NCBI GenBank assembly: GCA_035548125.1
Contig: DASZTV010000066.1
Coordinates: forward strand, 1 to 64,000
From: DASZTV01 sp035548125
GTDB lineage: Bacteria > Actinomycetota > Actinomycetes > JAFAQI01
DNA: 64,000 bases
Direction of reading: 5' to 3'
Numbering within the stretch: position 1 is the first letter of the stretch; every line of letters starts with the position of its first letter. The translations under genes were made by a program, and so were the position numbers. The notes under the pieces are model-generated. The model made no database searches. It had not been told where the DNA came from and saw only the letters and a list, made by a program, of their open reading frames with translations. Below, one piece after another: positions 1 to 7,215 of this stretch.

Positions 1-1664
1 CGGGCGTCGGCATTGACGTCGTCGGTCTGCTCTTGCGAGAGCCGCTCCGCCTCGACCCTCGCGATGTAGGCCGCCACCTCGCTCTCGCGGGTTTCGTCTT
101 CCCATCCGTGGACCTTCGCCAGCACCCGCGCGACCGCGACCGCGGAGTCGACGCCGCGATGCGTCGTCTCGATCGAGATCCTGGTACGCCGGGTCAGCAC
201 GTCGTCGAGGTGCAGCGCCGCCTCGTGCGTGGCGGCGTACCGAACCTCCGCCATCAGATACAGCCCCGCCCCCGGAATCGGCTCGAGCAACGTCGGGTCA
301 TCGGCGGCCGGCGCGAGCACCTCTTCGAGCAACGTGCCGTACCGGTGCAGCAGGTGCTCGTAGCGCCACCGCGGCAGATTCAGGTCTGCGGCGAGCAGCT
401 CCGCCTGGTTGGCCAACGCGTGGTAGCCGTCGGCGCCGATGAGGGGGATGTGCTCGGTGACGCACGGCGGGAAGTGCCGGGCGAGCTCGTCGACCGCGGC
501 GTCGACCGCGTCCTTCGCCATGATCCGGTACGTCGTGTACTTGCCGCCCGCGATCGACACCATCCCGCGCGGCGACCGGCTGATGGCATGCTCCCGCGAG
601 AGCTGCGAGGTCTCCTCCTGCTCGCCGGACAGCAGCGGGCGCAGCCCGGCATAGACACCCGAGATGTCCTCGCGAGTCAGCGGGACCGCGAGCACCTCGT
701 TGACGTGACGCAGCAGATACCCGATGTCGACGCGGCTGGCCGCCGGGTGCGCCTTGTCATAGTTCCAGTCGTCGTCGGTCGTCCCGATGATCCAGTAGTC
801 GCCCCACGGGATCACGAACAACACCGAGCGCTCCGTGCGCAGGATCAGTCCGGTCTCCGATGAGATCCGGTCCCGGGGCACGACGATGTGCACGCCCTTG
901 GACGCCCGCACCTTGAACTCGCCGCGGGAGTCCGCGAGCCGCTGCACGTCGTCGGTCCAAACGCCCGTCGCGTTGACGACGACGCCGGTGCGGACCGTCG
1001 CCGTCGCCCCGGATTCGGTGTCGCGAAGCTCGGCGCCGACGATGCGACCGCCTTCTCGGACGAACCCGACCACTTCGGTCGACGTACGGATCGTTGCGCC
1101 GTACGCGGCCGCGGTACGCGTGAGGGTCAACGTGTAGCGGGCGTCGTCGCACTGCGCGTCGTAGTAGCGGATTCCTCCGATCAGCGCGTCACCGCGCAGC
1201 GCAGGGGCGAGCGCACGGGCTCCCCTGCGAGTCAGGTGACGGTGGCGCGGCAACGCCCGCGACCCACCCATCGCGTCGTACAGCGCAAGTCCTGCGCCGA
1301 CATAGCCGCGCTCCCAGCCATGCCGGGTGAGCGGGTAGAGGAACGACACCGGCCGGACCAGGTGCGGCGCGAGCCGGGTGAGTGCGAGGTCGCGCTCCTT
1401 GAGCGCCTCGCGCACCAGCGAGAAGTCCATCTGCTCGAGGTAGCGCAGCCCGCCGTGGAAGAGCTTGCTCGACCGCGACGAGGTGCCGCTGCCGATGTCA
1501 CGCGCTTCGACCAGCGCGACGGACAGGCCGCGCGTGGCCGCGTCCAAGGCGACCCCCGCTCCCGTGACGCCGCCGCCGACGACCAGCACGTCGAACGCTC
1601 CGCCGTCGAGCGCCTTCCAGGCGTCCTCGCGGGCCTGCGGACCCAGCTGCGGCGTACCCCTCAC
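1..1664 (-). CDS. glpD: Glycerol-3-phosphate dehydrogenase, C-terminus cut by window edge
   Basis: FAD-dependent oxidation of sn-glycerol 3-phosphate to dihydroxyacetone phosphate, with electrons passed to quinones at the membrane. About 554 codons are visible and the C-terminus runs off the left edge. The N-terminal FAD-binding Rossmann motif VVGGGVTGAG lies at residues 28-37. It is followed by the family block with SSRSSKLFHGGLRYLE, and later by IPWGDYWIIGTTD and SIAGGKYTTYR, both typical of GlpA/GlpD enzymes. The start is GTG (1664-1662), the only usable start after an in-frame stop that ends the upstream gene. No strong Shine-Dalgarno is visible. The 24 nt gap suggests co-transcription with the Ddn-like gene upstream. 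The family call is firm. Confidence 0.93.
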   Translation of the reverse strand, partial: MRGTPQLGPQAREDAWKALDGGAFDVLVVGGGVTGAGVALDAATRGLSVALVEARDIGSGTSSRSSKLFHGGLRYLEQMDFSLVREALKERDLALTRLAPHLVRPVSFLYPLTRHGWERGYVGAGLALYDAMGGSRALPRHRHLTRRGARALAPALRGDALIGGIRYYDAQCDDARYTLTLTRTAAAYGATIRTSTEVVGFVREGGRIVGAELRDTESGATATVRTGVVVNATGVWTDDVQRLADSRGEFKVRASKGVHIVVPRDRISSETGLILRTERSVLFVIPWGDYWIIGTTDDDWNYDKAHPAASRVDIGYLLRHVNEVLAVPLTREDISGVYAGLRPLLSGEQEETSQLSREHAISRSPRGMVSIAGGKYTTYRIMAKDAVDAAVDELARHFPPCVTEHIPLIGADGYHALANQAELLAADLNLPRWRYEHLLHRYGTLLEEVLAPAADDPTLLEPIPGAGLYLMAEVRYAATHEAALHLDDVLTRRTRISIETTHRGVDSAVAVARVLAKVHGWEDETRESEVAAYIARVEAERLSQEQTDDVNADA

Positions 1665-1688
1665 TGCATCAAGCGTAGTGAGATCGGG

Positions 1689-2141
1689 CTAACCGGAGGT
1701 GGTGATCCTGAAGATCGGGTGACGTGGCGCGATCCGCTCCACCTCGCTGTCCGGCGACGTCGCGCTCACCCCGTCGAAGAAAACGCCCACCTCCGCCTTC
1801 CACCGCTTCAGGTAGGCCCGCAGCAGCGCCGGCTTCTCGGCGTCCGTGAGCTCGACGGCGGTGAACGCCTGTCGCCGGCGGCCGAGCAGCAGCACGCCGT
1901 CGCCGGCCACCCGCAGGTTGCGCACCCACTGCGTCTCCCCACGCGGCGCGACGAGGTACTGGGTGCCCTCGTGGGTCAACAGGTTGACCGGTGTGCGGCG
2001 CGGCTGGCCGCTCGTGCGGCCCTTGACCTCTAGGACCCGCGAGCCCCACACGGACAACCCCAAGCGGGTGAAGAAGCCAACAGACGCGTTGAAGACGTGC
2101 TTCGTGAACCATCCGGGCTGCTGGTAGTGCGGCTCGCTCAT
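1689..2141 (-). CDS. Ddn-like nitroreductase family (deazaflavin-dependent) protein
   Basis: A 150-residue protein of the actinobacterial Ddn/nitroreductase-like family, which uses F420H2 to reduce quinones or nitro compounds. It shows the split-barrel signature LEVKGRTSGQPRRTPVNLL near residue 38, then YLVAPRG and WVRNLR, the segment that lines the deazaflavin site in relatives. The length fits single-domain members of about 140-150 residues. ATG at 2141 is the first start. The gene lies 24 nt upstream of glpD on the same strand and is divergent from the glycosyltransferase. The substrate cannot be read from sequence. Some relatives bind FMN or heme instead of F420. Confidence 0.82.
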   Translation of the reverse strand: MSEPHYQQPGWFTKHVFNASVGFFTRLGLSVWGSRVLEVKGRTSGQPRRTPVNLLTHEGTQYLVAPRGETQWVRNLRVAGDGVLLLGRRRQAFTAVELTDAEKPALLRAYLKRWKAEVGVFFDGVSATSPDSEVERIAPRHPIFRITTSG

Positions 2142-2174
2142 GGGCCCATGTTGTCAAATAAACTGCCGGCTGCC

Positions 2175-3389
2175 ATGAGGATCCTTGCGGTCGGGAACAT
2201 GTACCCGCCGCATCGCCTCGGCGGCTATGAGCTGATCTGGCTGTCCTGGGTCCGCCACGCCGAGTCCAAGGGCCACGAGGTCCGGGTGCTCACGACCGAC
2301 TTCCGGATCGAGCCCGAGCCGATCGAGGGAAGCCAGGAGTTCGGCGACGTCCATCGCGACCTCAGGTGGTACTGGCGTGCCCACGAGTTCCCCCGGCTGA
2401 AGCTGCGCGAGCGGATGGCGATCGAACGCCACAACGCCGCCGTCATCGCGCGGCACCTCGAGGAGTTCCAGCCCGACGTCGTCTCGTGGTGGGCGATGGC
2501 CGGGATGTCGGTCGCGCCGATCGAACAGGTACGCCGGGCCGGAGTCCCGGCGATCGGTTTCCTCGACGACTACTGGCTGGAGTACGCACCCAAAGTCGAC
2601 GGCTGGGCGAAGCTGTTCCTCAACCGCCCCCGGCTGGCCAGGCTGGTCGAGCGGCGTACCGGCCTCATCACCCGCGTCGACCTGGTCACGGGGATCCGCT
2701 ACGTCTTCTCCAGCGACTTCGTCCGGCAGGGCGCGCTGCGTGCGCTGCCCACACTGACCGAGACGGAGGTCGTACCGCACGAACCGCCCGACGCGGAGAT
2801 CTTCGTGACAGTGCCGCCGAAGCCGTGGTCGTGGAAGCTGCTCTACCTGGGGCGGGTCGAGGAGGTGAAGGGCGTCGACCTGGCGGTGCTGTCGTTGCTC
2901 GACCTTCCCGAGGAGGCAACGCTCACGATCGTCGGTCCGGCCCACGACGACTACCTCGCGAAGCTCAACACGCTGATCGACAACCACGGGCTTCGCGACC
3001 GGATCGTCTTCGAGCTCCACCGGCGCGAGGAGCTGCCCGAGGTCTACGCCGCCGCCGACGCCGTACTGTTCCCGGTGCGCTGGTACGAGCCGTTCGGGAT
3101 CGTCCCGCTCGAGGCGATGTCGGTGGGACGTCCGGTCATCGCCACCGGTCGTGGTGGCTCCGGGGAGTTCCTCGCCGACGGCGAGAACTGCCTGATCTTC
3201 AACCCCGACCGAGGGCCGAGCGAGCTCGCGAAGCGGATCATGATGCTCGCCGAGGACCCTCAGCTGAGGGAACGGCTCCGGGAGAACGGGCTGCGCACCG
3301 TCAAGCGGATCCACGACGCCGACTTCAACGGGCGGGTGTTGGCGACGGCGGTACGGGCCCACACCGATCCGCTGGTCCCGGCTCCATGA
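2175..3389 (+). CDS. GT4-type glycosyltransferase (GT-B fold)
   Basis: A retaining glycosyltransferase of about 404 residues that probably adds a sugar from a nucleotide donor to a lipid or polysaccharide acceptor. The N-terminal half opens with MRILAVGNMYPPHRLGG, the usual acceptor-side Rossmann start with a glycine-rich loop. The C-terminal half has YLGRVEEVKGVDLAV and the EPFGIVPLEAMSVGRP block, the E-x7-E motif that binds the donor phosphate in GT4 enzymes. ATG 2175 is chosen because it places the canonical first strand at the N-terminus. An in-frame ATG at 2148 would add nine residues. The stop overlaps the next start (ATGA), so the methyltransferase is translationally coupled and both may act on one glycan. 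The acceptor is unknown. Confidence 0.85.
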   Translation: MRILAVGNMYPPHRLGGYELIWLSWVRHAESKGHEVRVLTTDFRIEPEPIEGSQEFGDVHRDLRWYWRAHEFPRLKLRERMAIERHNAAVIARHLEEFQPDVVSWWAMAGMSVAPIEQVRRAGVPAIGFLDDYWLEYAPKVDGWAKLFLNRPRLARLVERRTGLITRVDLVTGIRYVFSSDFVRQGALRALPTLTETEVVPHEPPDAEIFVTVPPKPWSWKLLYLGRVEEVKGVDLAVLSLLDLPEEATLTIVGPAHDDYLAKLNTLIDNHGLRDRIVFELHRREELPEVYAAADAVLFPVRWYEPFGIVPLEAMSVGRPVIATGRGGSGEFLADGENCLIFNPDRGPSELAKRIMMLAEDPQLRERLRENGLRTVKRIHDADFNGRVLATAVRAHTDPLVPAP

Positions 3390-4294
3390 CCACGCAACAG
3401 CGACACTGCCTGGTCTGCGACGCGGCCGAGCCGTTTGCGCCGGTCTACGAACGCCACGGATTTCGGATGGTTCGCTGCCGCTGCGGACTGGTCTTCCAGG
3501 ACCCGCAGCCGGACGACCAGGTGCTCGAGGACAGCTACTACTTCGACAGCACGTTCTCCGAGGCACTTCTCGGCGATCTACGTGACACGACACTCGAGGT
3601 CGCTCGGCAGAAGGCCGCCTTCCTGCGTGCGGCGGGCGTCCAGCTCGACGGCATGCGGGTGCTCGACATCGGTGCCTCGTCGGGCGCCTGGCTGGAGGTC
3701 GCCGCTGCCGCCGGTGCCCGGCCGACCGGTGTCGAGATCGGCGAGACGACGGCTGCCGATGCCCGCGAGCGGGGGCTCGACATGAGGACCGGAACGCTCG
3801 ACGACGCGATGGCCGGCTTCGGCGGCGAACGGTTCGACCTGATCACGTTCTGGGACGTGCTCGAGCACCTTCGTGACCCGGGACACGAGCTGGATCTCGT
3901 CCGCGGCCTGTTGCGCCCCGGCGGCCTGCTCGCATTGACCTTCCCCAACGTCGAAGGCCTCTACCCGCGGCTCACCCACCGGCTGTTCGCCCGGCGTACC
4001 GGGGTGTGGGAGTACCCCGAGCTCCCGGTCCATCTCTACGACTTCTCCCCCGCCACGGCGAGGCGGCTGCTCGCCAGGCACGACTTCACGGTGGAGCAGG
4101 TCCGCACGTTCGCGACGCCGTACCGCTTCTACCGGTCGACGACGCTGTCGCCGCAGCAGACCGGCCGCGGTAGGCGCGGCAAGGTGTTGCGGGCCGCGTT
4201 CGAGGCGCTCCACCTGGTCGCCTACCCGCTGGCCAGGCTCACCGGTCGCGGGAACTCGATGTTCGTACTGGCGCGCTCGGGTCGACCGGCCTGA
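3386..4294 (+). CDS. Zinc-ribbon class I SAM-dependent methyltransferase
   Basis: A 302-residue methyltransferase. The N-terminus has a small cysteine cluster (CLVC, then CRCG about 20 residues later), as in sugar and polysaccharide C- or O-methyltransferases. SAM-binding motif I is VLDIGASSGAWLE near residue 90. Later motifs are TFWDVLEHLRDPGHEL and LRPGGLLALTFPN. The start ATG overlaps the glycosyltransferase stop by four bases, so the two genes form one unit and the enzyme plausibly methylates the same glycan or glycolipid. The C-terminus is basic and hydrophobic (VAYPLARLTGRGN), which could mediate membrane contact. The substrate is not determined. Confidence 0.85.
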   Translation: MTTQQRHCLVCDAAEPFAPVYERHGFRMVRCRCGLVFQDPQPDDQVLEDSYYFDSTFSEALLGDLRDTTLEVARQKAAFLRAAGVQLDGMRVLDIGASSGAWLEVAAAAGARPTGVEIGETTAADARERGLDMRTGTLDDAMAGFGGERFDLITFWDVLEHLRDPGHELDLVRGLLRPGGLLALTFPNVEGLYPRLTHRLFARRTGVWEYPELPVHLYDFSPATARRLLARHDFTVEQVRTFATPYRFYRSTTLSPQQTGRGRRGKVLRAAFEALHLVAYPLARLTGRGNSMFVLARSGRPA

Positions 4295-4307
4295 CTCGAC
4301 ACGCTGC

Positions 4308-4383
4308 TGGAGCCGCCTTGGAGAATCGAACTCCAGACCTATTCATTACGAGTGAATCGCTCTACCGACTGAGCTAAGGCGGC
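4308..4383 (-). tRNA. tRNA-Thr (anticodon CGT)
   Basis: A complete 76-nt cloverleaf on the minus strand. The 7-bp acceptor stem pairs GCCGCCT with AGGCGGC, followed by a T discriminator and an encoded CCA. The anticodon stem ATTCA/TGAAT encloses the loop CTCGTAA, giving anticodon CGT (reads ACG, Thr). The D arm has TAGCTCAGTCGGTAGAGC and the T arm has GGAGTTCGATTCTCC. A -10-like TATAGACT lies 29 nt upstream. Confidence 0.97.
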
Positions 4384-4412
4384 GTGCGCCGCGAACGGCG
4401 CAACAGGGCAAG

Positions 4413-4420
4413 AGTCTATA
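4413..4420 (-). promoter_or_regulatory. Putative -10 box of tRNA-Thr
   Basis: TATAGACT on the minus strand, 29 nt before the mature 5' end of tRNA-Thr. The same octamer precedes the pyrophosphatase gene (15269-15276), and TAGACT precedes tRNA-Pro. No clear -35 hexamer is visible. Confidence 0.45.
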
Positions 4421-4470
4421 GGCGGATGTGCGATCACTACGGCTCTGGTGGGGGGGATGGCACCTCCGCT

Positions 4471-6003
4471 CTAGTGGCAGACCGTCCCGGGCTTGGGCGT
4501 CTCGAGGTGGAACACGTACGCCGCCACCGCGGCATCCACGCAGGCGTCGCGGTCGATGTATGCGGTGTGGCCGTCGCCGTCGTGCGTCAGCAGCACCCCG
4601 GACGAGAGCTCGCGGGCGAGCGCCTTCGCCCACACGAACGGCGTCGCGGGATCCCGGGTGGTGCCGATCACCAGGATCGGCGGCGCCCCAGGGGCGCTCA
4701 CCGGATGGGTCTTCTCCACCGGGGGCACCCGCCAGAACGCGCACGGCAGCGACCCGTACTCGATCGCCGCGCCGAAGTGCGGCGCGATCCGGGCGAACCT
4801 CGCGGCGTTCTGTTCGTACGTCGACACCTTCCGCGGCGCGGGACGGTCGATGCAGTTGATCGCCATGTTCGACTCGATCAGGTTGGTGTAGCTGCCATCG
4901 TTCTGGCGTTGGGTGAGGGAGTCGGCGAACAGCAGTACGCCGGCACCGTTGCCGTCCTTCGCCGCGCCGAGCACGCTCTGCAGCTGGGGCCAGTTGCCGG
5001 TCGAGTACAGCCCTGCGGCAAGCCCCTCGAACAGCTCGCCGGCACCGACCAACCGGCCGTTGGAGGTCAGTGGGTGTGCGGTGATCCTCGCGATCATCGC
5101 GTCGAGGCCGCTCATCGCGGACCCCTCGGTCGAGCCAAACGGGCAGTGCCCGGAGTGAACGCAGAACGCGATGAAGTCGCGCAGGTCGGTCTCGAAGCCG
5201 GAGGCCTGCACCCGGTTGGAGGCGGTCACGTCCTCGTCCGGATCCAGTGCGCCGTCGAGCACCATCGCGCGGATGTGCGTCGGGAACAGCTCGGCGTACT
5301 TCGCGCCGAGGTAAGTGCCGTACGACGCGCCGTAGTAGGTCAGCTTCTTGTCGCCGAGCGCCGAGCGAAGCAGGTCCATGTCGCGCGCCTGCTCCTTGGT
5401 GGAGACGTGCTCGAGGTAGGCGCCGTTGCGCTTGTAGCAGTCGTTGGCGAAGCGTTTGCTCGCGTTGATCACGATCTTGCGCTCGGCGGCCGTCGTGGGC
5501 TCGGGGTTGAGGTTGACGTAGGCGTCGAGCTGCGTCGAGGTCATGCAGCGGATGGGGTTCGAGGCACCGACGCCGCGGGGGTCGAACGACACCAGGTCGA
5601 ACCGCGTGGTGAGCTGTTTGAAGACGTCAGATGCCTGGACCACGAAGTCGACCCCCGAGGCACCGGGGCCGCCGGGGTTGATGATCAGCGATCCGCGTGA
5701 CGGGCCGCTCGCCTTCTCCCGGATCACCGCGATGTGCAGCCTCTTGCCCGCTGGCTTGGCGTAGTCCTCCGGCACGAGCAGGGTGCTGCACTGCAGTCCG
5801 TCGTGGCACTCGTGCCAGTCCAGCCGCTGGTGGCGGTAGGTCGCAAGGCTCGCGGTGCCGGGCAGCGTGGGGACCGAGCCGGGCGCCGACGTCGAGTCAG
5901 CCGACGGCTGCGCCGGCGCGCCACCCGAGGAGGTCGACGAGCATCCGGCGAGCGCCGAGCCGGCGACGACGAGAACGGATGCGACAGCGATCAGTTTGCG
6001 GAT
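4471..6003 (-). CDS. TAP-like secreted alpha/beta-hydrolase lipoprotein, apparent ATC start
   Basis: A serine hydrolase of the tripeptidyl aminopeptidase-like family (Streptomyces SlpD/SlpE, mycobacterial Hip1 type). It is exported as a lipoprotein and probably trims peptides or ester substrates outside the cell. The oxyanion motif is NPGGPGASG, the nucleophile elbow GASYG, the acid lies in GTTRDPATP and the catalytic His in DGHTAY. The C-terminal part matches the TAP-like domain. Coding continues upstream of the first ordinary start (GTG 5775) through a lipoprotein signal, RKLIAVASVLVVAGSALAGC, with the lipobox Cys codon at 5943-5941. That frame has no ATG, GTG or TTG before a stop. ATC 6003 fits best: GAGGAG lies exactly 6 nt upstream and translation would begin (M)RKLIAV. 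GTC 6006 or CTG 5994 are alternatives. Confidence 0.85.
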   Translation of the reverse strand: MRKLIAVASVLVVAGSALAGCSSTSSGGAPAQPSADSTSAPGSVPTLPGTASLATYRHQRLDWHECHDGLQCSTLLVPEDYAKPAGKRLHIAVIREKASGPSRGSLIINPGGPGASGVDFVVQASDVFKQLTTRFDLVSFDPRGVGASNPIRCMTSTQLDAYVNLNPEPTTAAERKIVINASKRFANDCYKRNGAYLEHVSTKEQARDMDLLRSALGDKKLTYYGASYGTYLGAKYAELFPTHIRAMVLDGALDPDEDVTASNRVQASGFETDLRDFIAFCVHSGHCPFGSTEGSAMSGLDAMIARITAHPLTSNGRLVGAGELFEGLAAGLYSTGNWPQLQSVLGAAKDGNGAGVLLFADSLTQRQNDGSYTNLIESNMAINCIDRPAPRKVSTYEQNAARFARIAPHFGAAIEYGSLPCAFWRVPPVEKTHPVSAPGAPPILVIGTTRDPATPFVWAKALARELSSGVLLTHDGDGHTAYIDRDACVDAAVAAYVFHLETPKPGTVCH

Positions 6004-6039
6004 GACGGGCTCCTCGGAGAGACGCCGCGACGCGGCGCA

Positions 6040-7215
6040 CTACGACGAGCGTATGGGCGTTCGCAGCGACACGGCCATCGCTTCCACAGCCAGCAGCGGC
6101 GCGACGTTGGCATCGATCGCATCGCGCGCCTCGAGGATCGCCGCGATCCGGCGCAGCGTTGATTCCGGACCGTCCGCGGCCGCGAGCTCCCGCACCGTCG
6201 CGTCCATGTCCCCGTTGATCAGGTCGACATCGGCTCCGAGCTGGACCATCAGCACGTCGCGGTAGAACGCCGCGAGATCCACCAGGGCGCGGTCGAGGAC
6301 GTCACGCTGCGTGCGCGTGGCCCGGGACCGCTGCCGCTTCTCGAGCTCGGAGATGGCGCCCGCCACGCCACGCGGCTTGGCCATTCCCTTCTCGCCGGTG
6401 TCGCCGTAGGACTCCCGCAGCGCCGCCTTCTCACCTGCGTCGAGTGACTCGCTGACCGCCGCAGCCTCGGCCTTGGCGGCCTCCACGAGGGCGGCAGCCG
6501 CGGCAAAGCAGCCACCGACAGACGCGACCTGCGTCGGCACCGTCAGGACCGCGCGCCGCCGCGCCGCCGCTTCGGGATCGGTCGCCAGCCGGCGAGCCAT
6601 GCCGATGTGGCCCTGCGCGGCGCGTGCGGCGAACCCCGCCACCCGGGAGTCGATCCCCTCCGAGGCGAGGTAGGCGGCCACCGCGTCGTACGGCGGTACG
6701 CGCAGCGTGACGACCCGGCACCGGGAGCGGATGGTCGGAAGCAGGTCCTCCGCAGACGGCGCGCACAACAGCCACACCCCGCGCGGCGGCGGCTCCTCGA
6801 GCGCCTTCAGCAACGCATTGAGGGCCTGCTCGGTGAACCGGTCGGCATCCTCGACGATCGTGACCTGCCAGCTGCCCCGGGTCGGCGCGAGGGCGCACCG
6901 CGCGACCAGCGCGCGGGTCTCGGCGACGCTGTAGGACAGGCCACTCGGCGTGACGATCTCGACGTCGGCGTGGCTGCCGACCATCGCCGTGCGGCACTCG
7001 TGACAGGCTCCGCACCCGCCATTCGGGCACTGCAGCGCGGCGCCGAAGGCCCGGGCGGCGACCGAACGCCCGGACCCTGGAGGGCCGGTGAACAGCCAGG
7101 CGTGGGTCATGCCGGCGCCAGGGCCGCCCGCCACCGCGTCCCGGGCGGCGGCGACGGCCTCGGTCAGCACCCCGACGACGCGGTCCTGACCCACCAGCCC
7201 GTCGAAGACACTCAC
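6040..7215 (-). CDS. holB: DNA polymerase III delta-prime subunit
   Basis: The clamp-loader delta-prime subunit, 391 residues, an AAA+ protein that works with DnaX and delta to load the beta clamp. It shows an N-terminal P-loop-like TGPPGSGRS and a zinc module CPNGGCGACHEC. These are followed by the sensor-region sequences ALNALLKALEEPP and LLPTIRSRCRVVTLR. The C-terminal half is the helical collar domain. GTG/ATG start at 7215, overlapping the upstream kinase stop by four bases. Gene order topA-tmk-holB matches Streptomyces, and topA-holB matches mycobacteria. Confidence 0.93.
   Translation of the reverse strand: MSVFDGLVGQDRVVGVLTEAVAAARDAVAGGPGAGMTHAWLFTGPPGSGRSVAARAFGAALQCPNGGCGACHECRTAMVGSHADVEIVTPSGLSYSVAETRALVARCALAPTRGSWQVTIVEDADRFTEQALNALLKALEEPPPRGVWLLCAPSAEDLLPTIRSRCRVVTLRVPPYDAVAAYLASEGIDSRVAGFAARAAQGHIGMARRLATDPEAAARRRAVLTVPTQVASVGGCFAAAAALVEAAKAEAAAVSESLDAGEKAALRESYGDTGEKGMAKPRGVAGAISELEKRQRSRATRTQRDVLDRALVDLAAFYRDVLMVQLGADVDLINGDMDATVRELAAADGPESTLRRIAAILEARDAIDANVAPLLAVEAMAVSLRTPIRSS

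Noticed and set aside
4384..4470. Small gene between tRNA-Thr and the TAP-like gene
   Set aside because: Only 87 bp holding the tRNA promoter and the end of the hydrolase gene; no start with a binding site.
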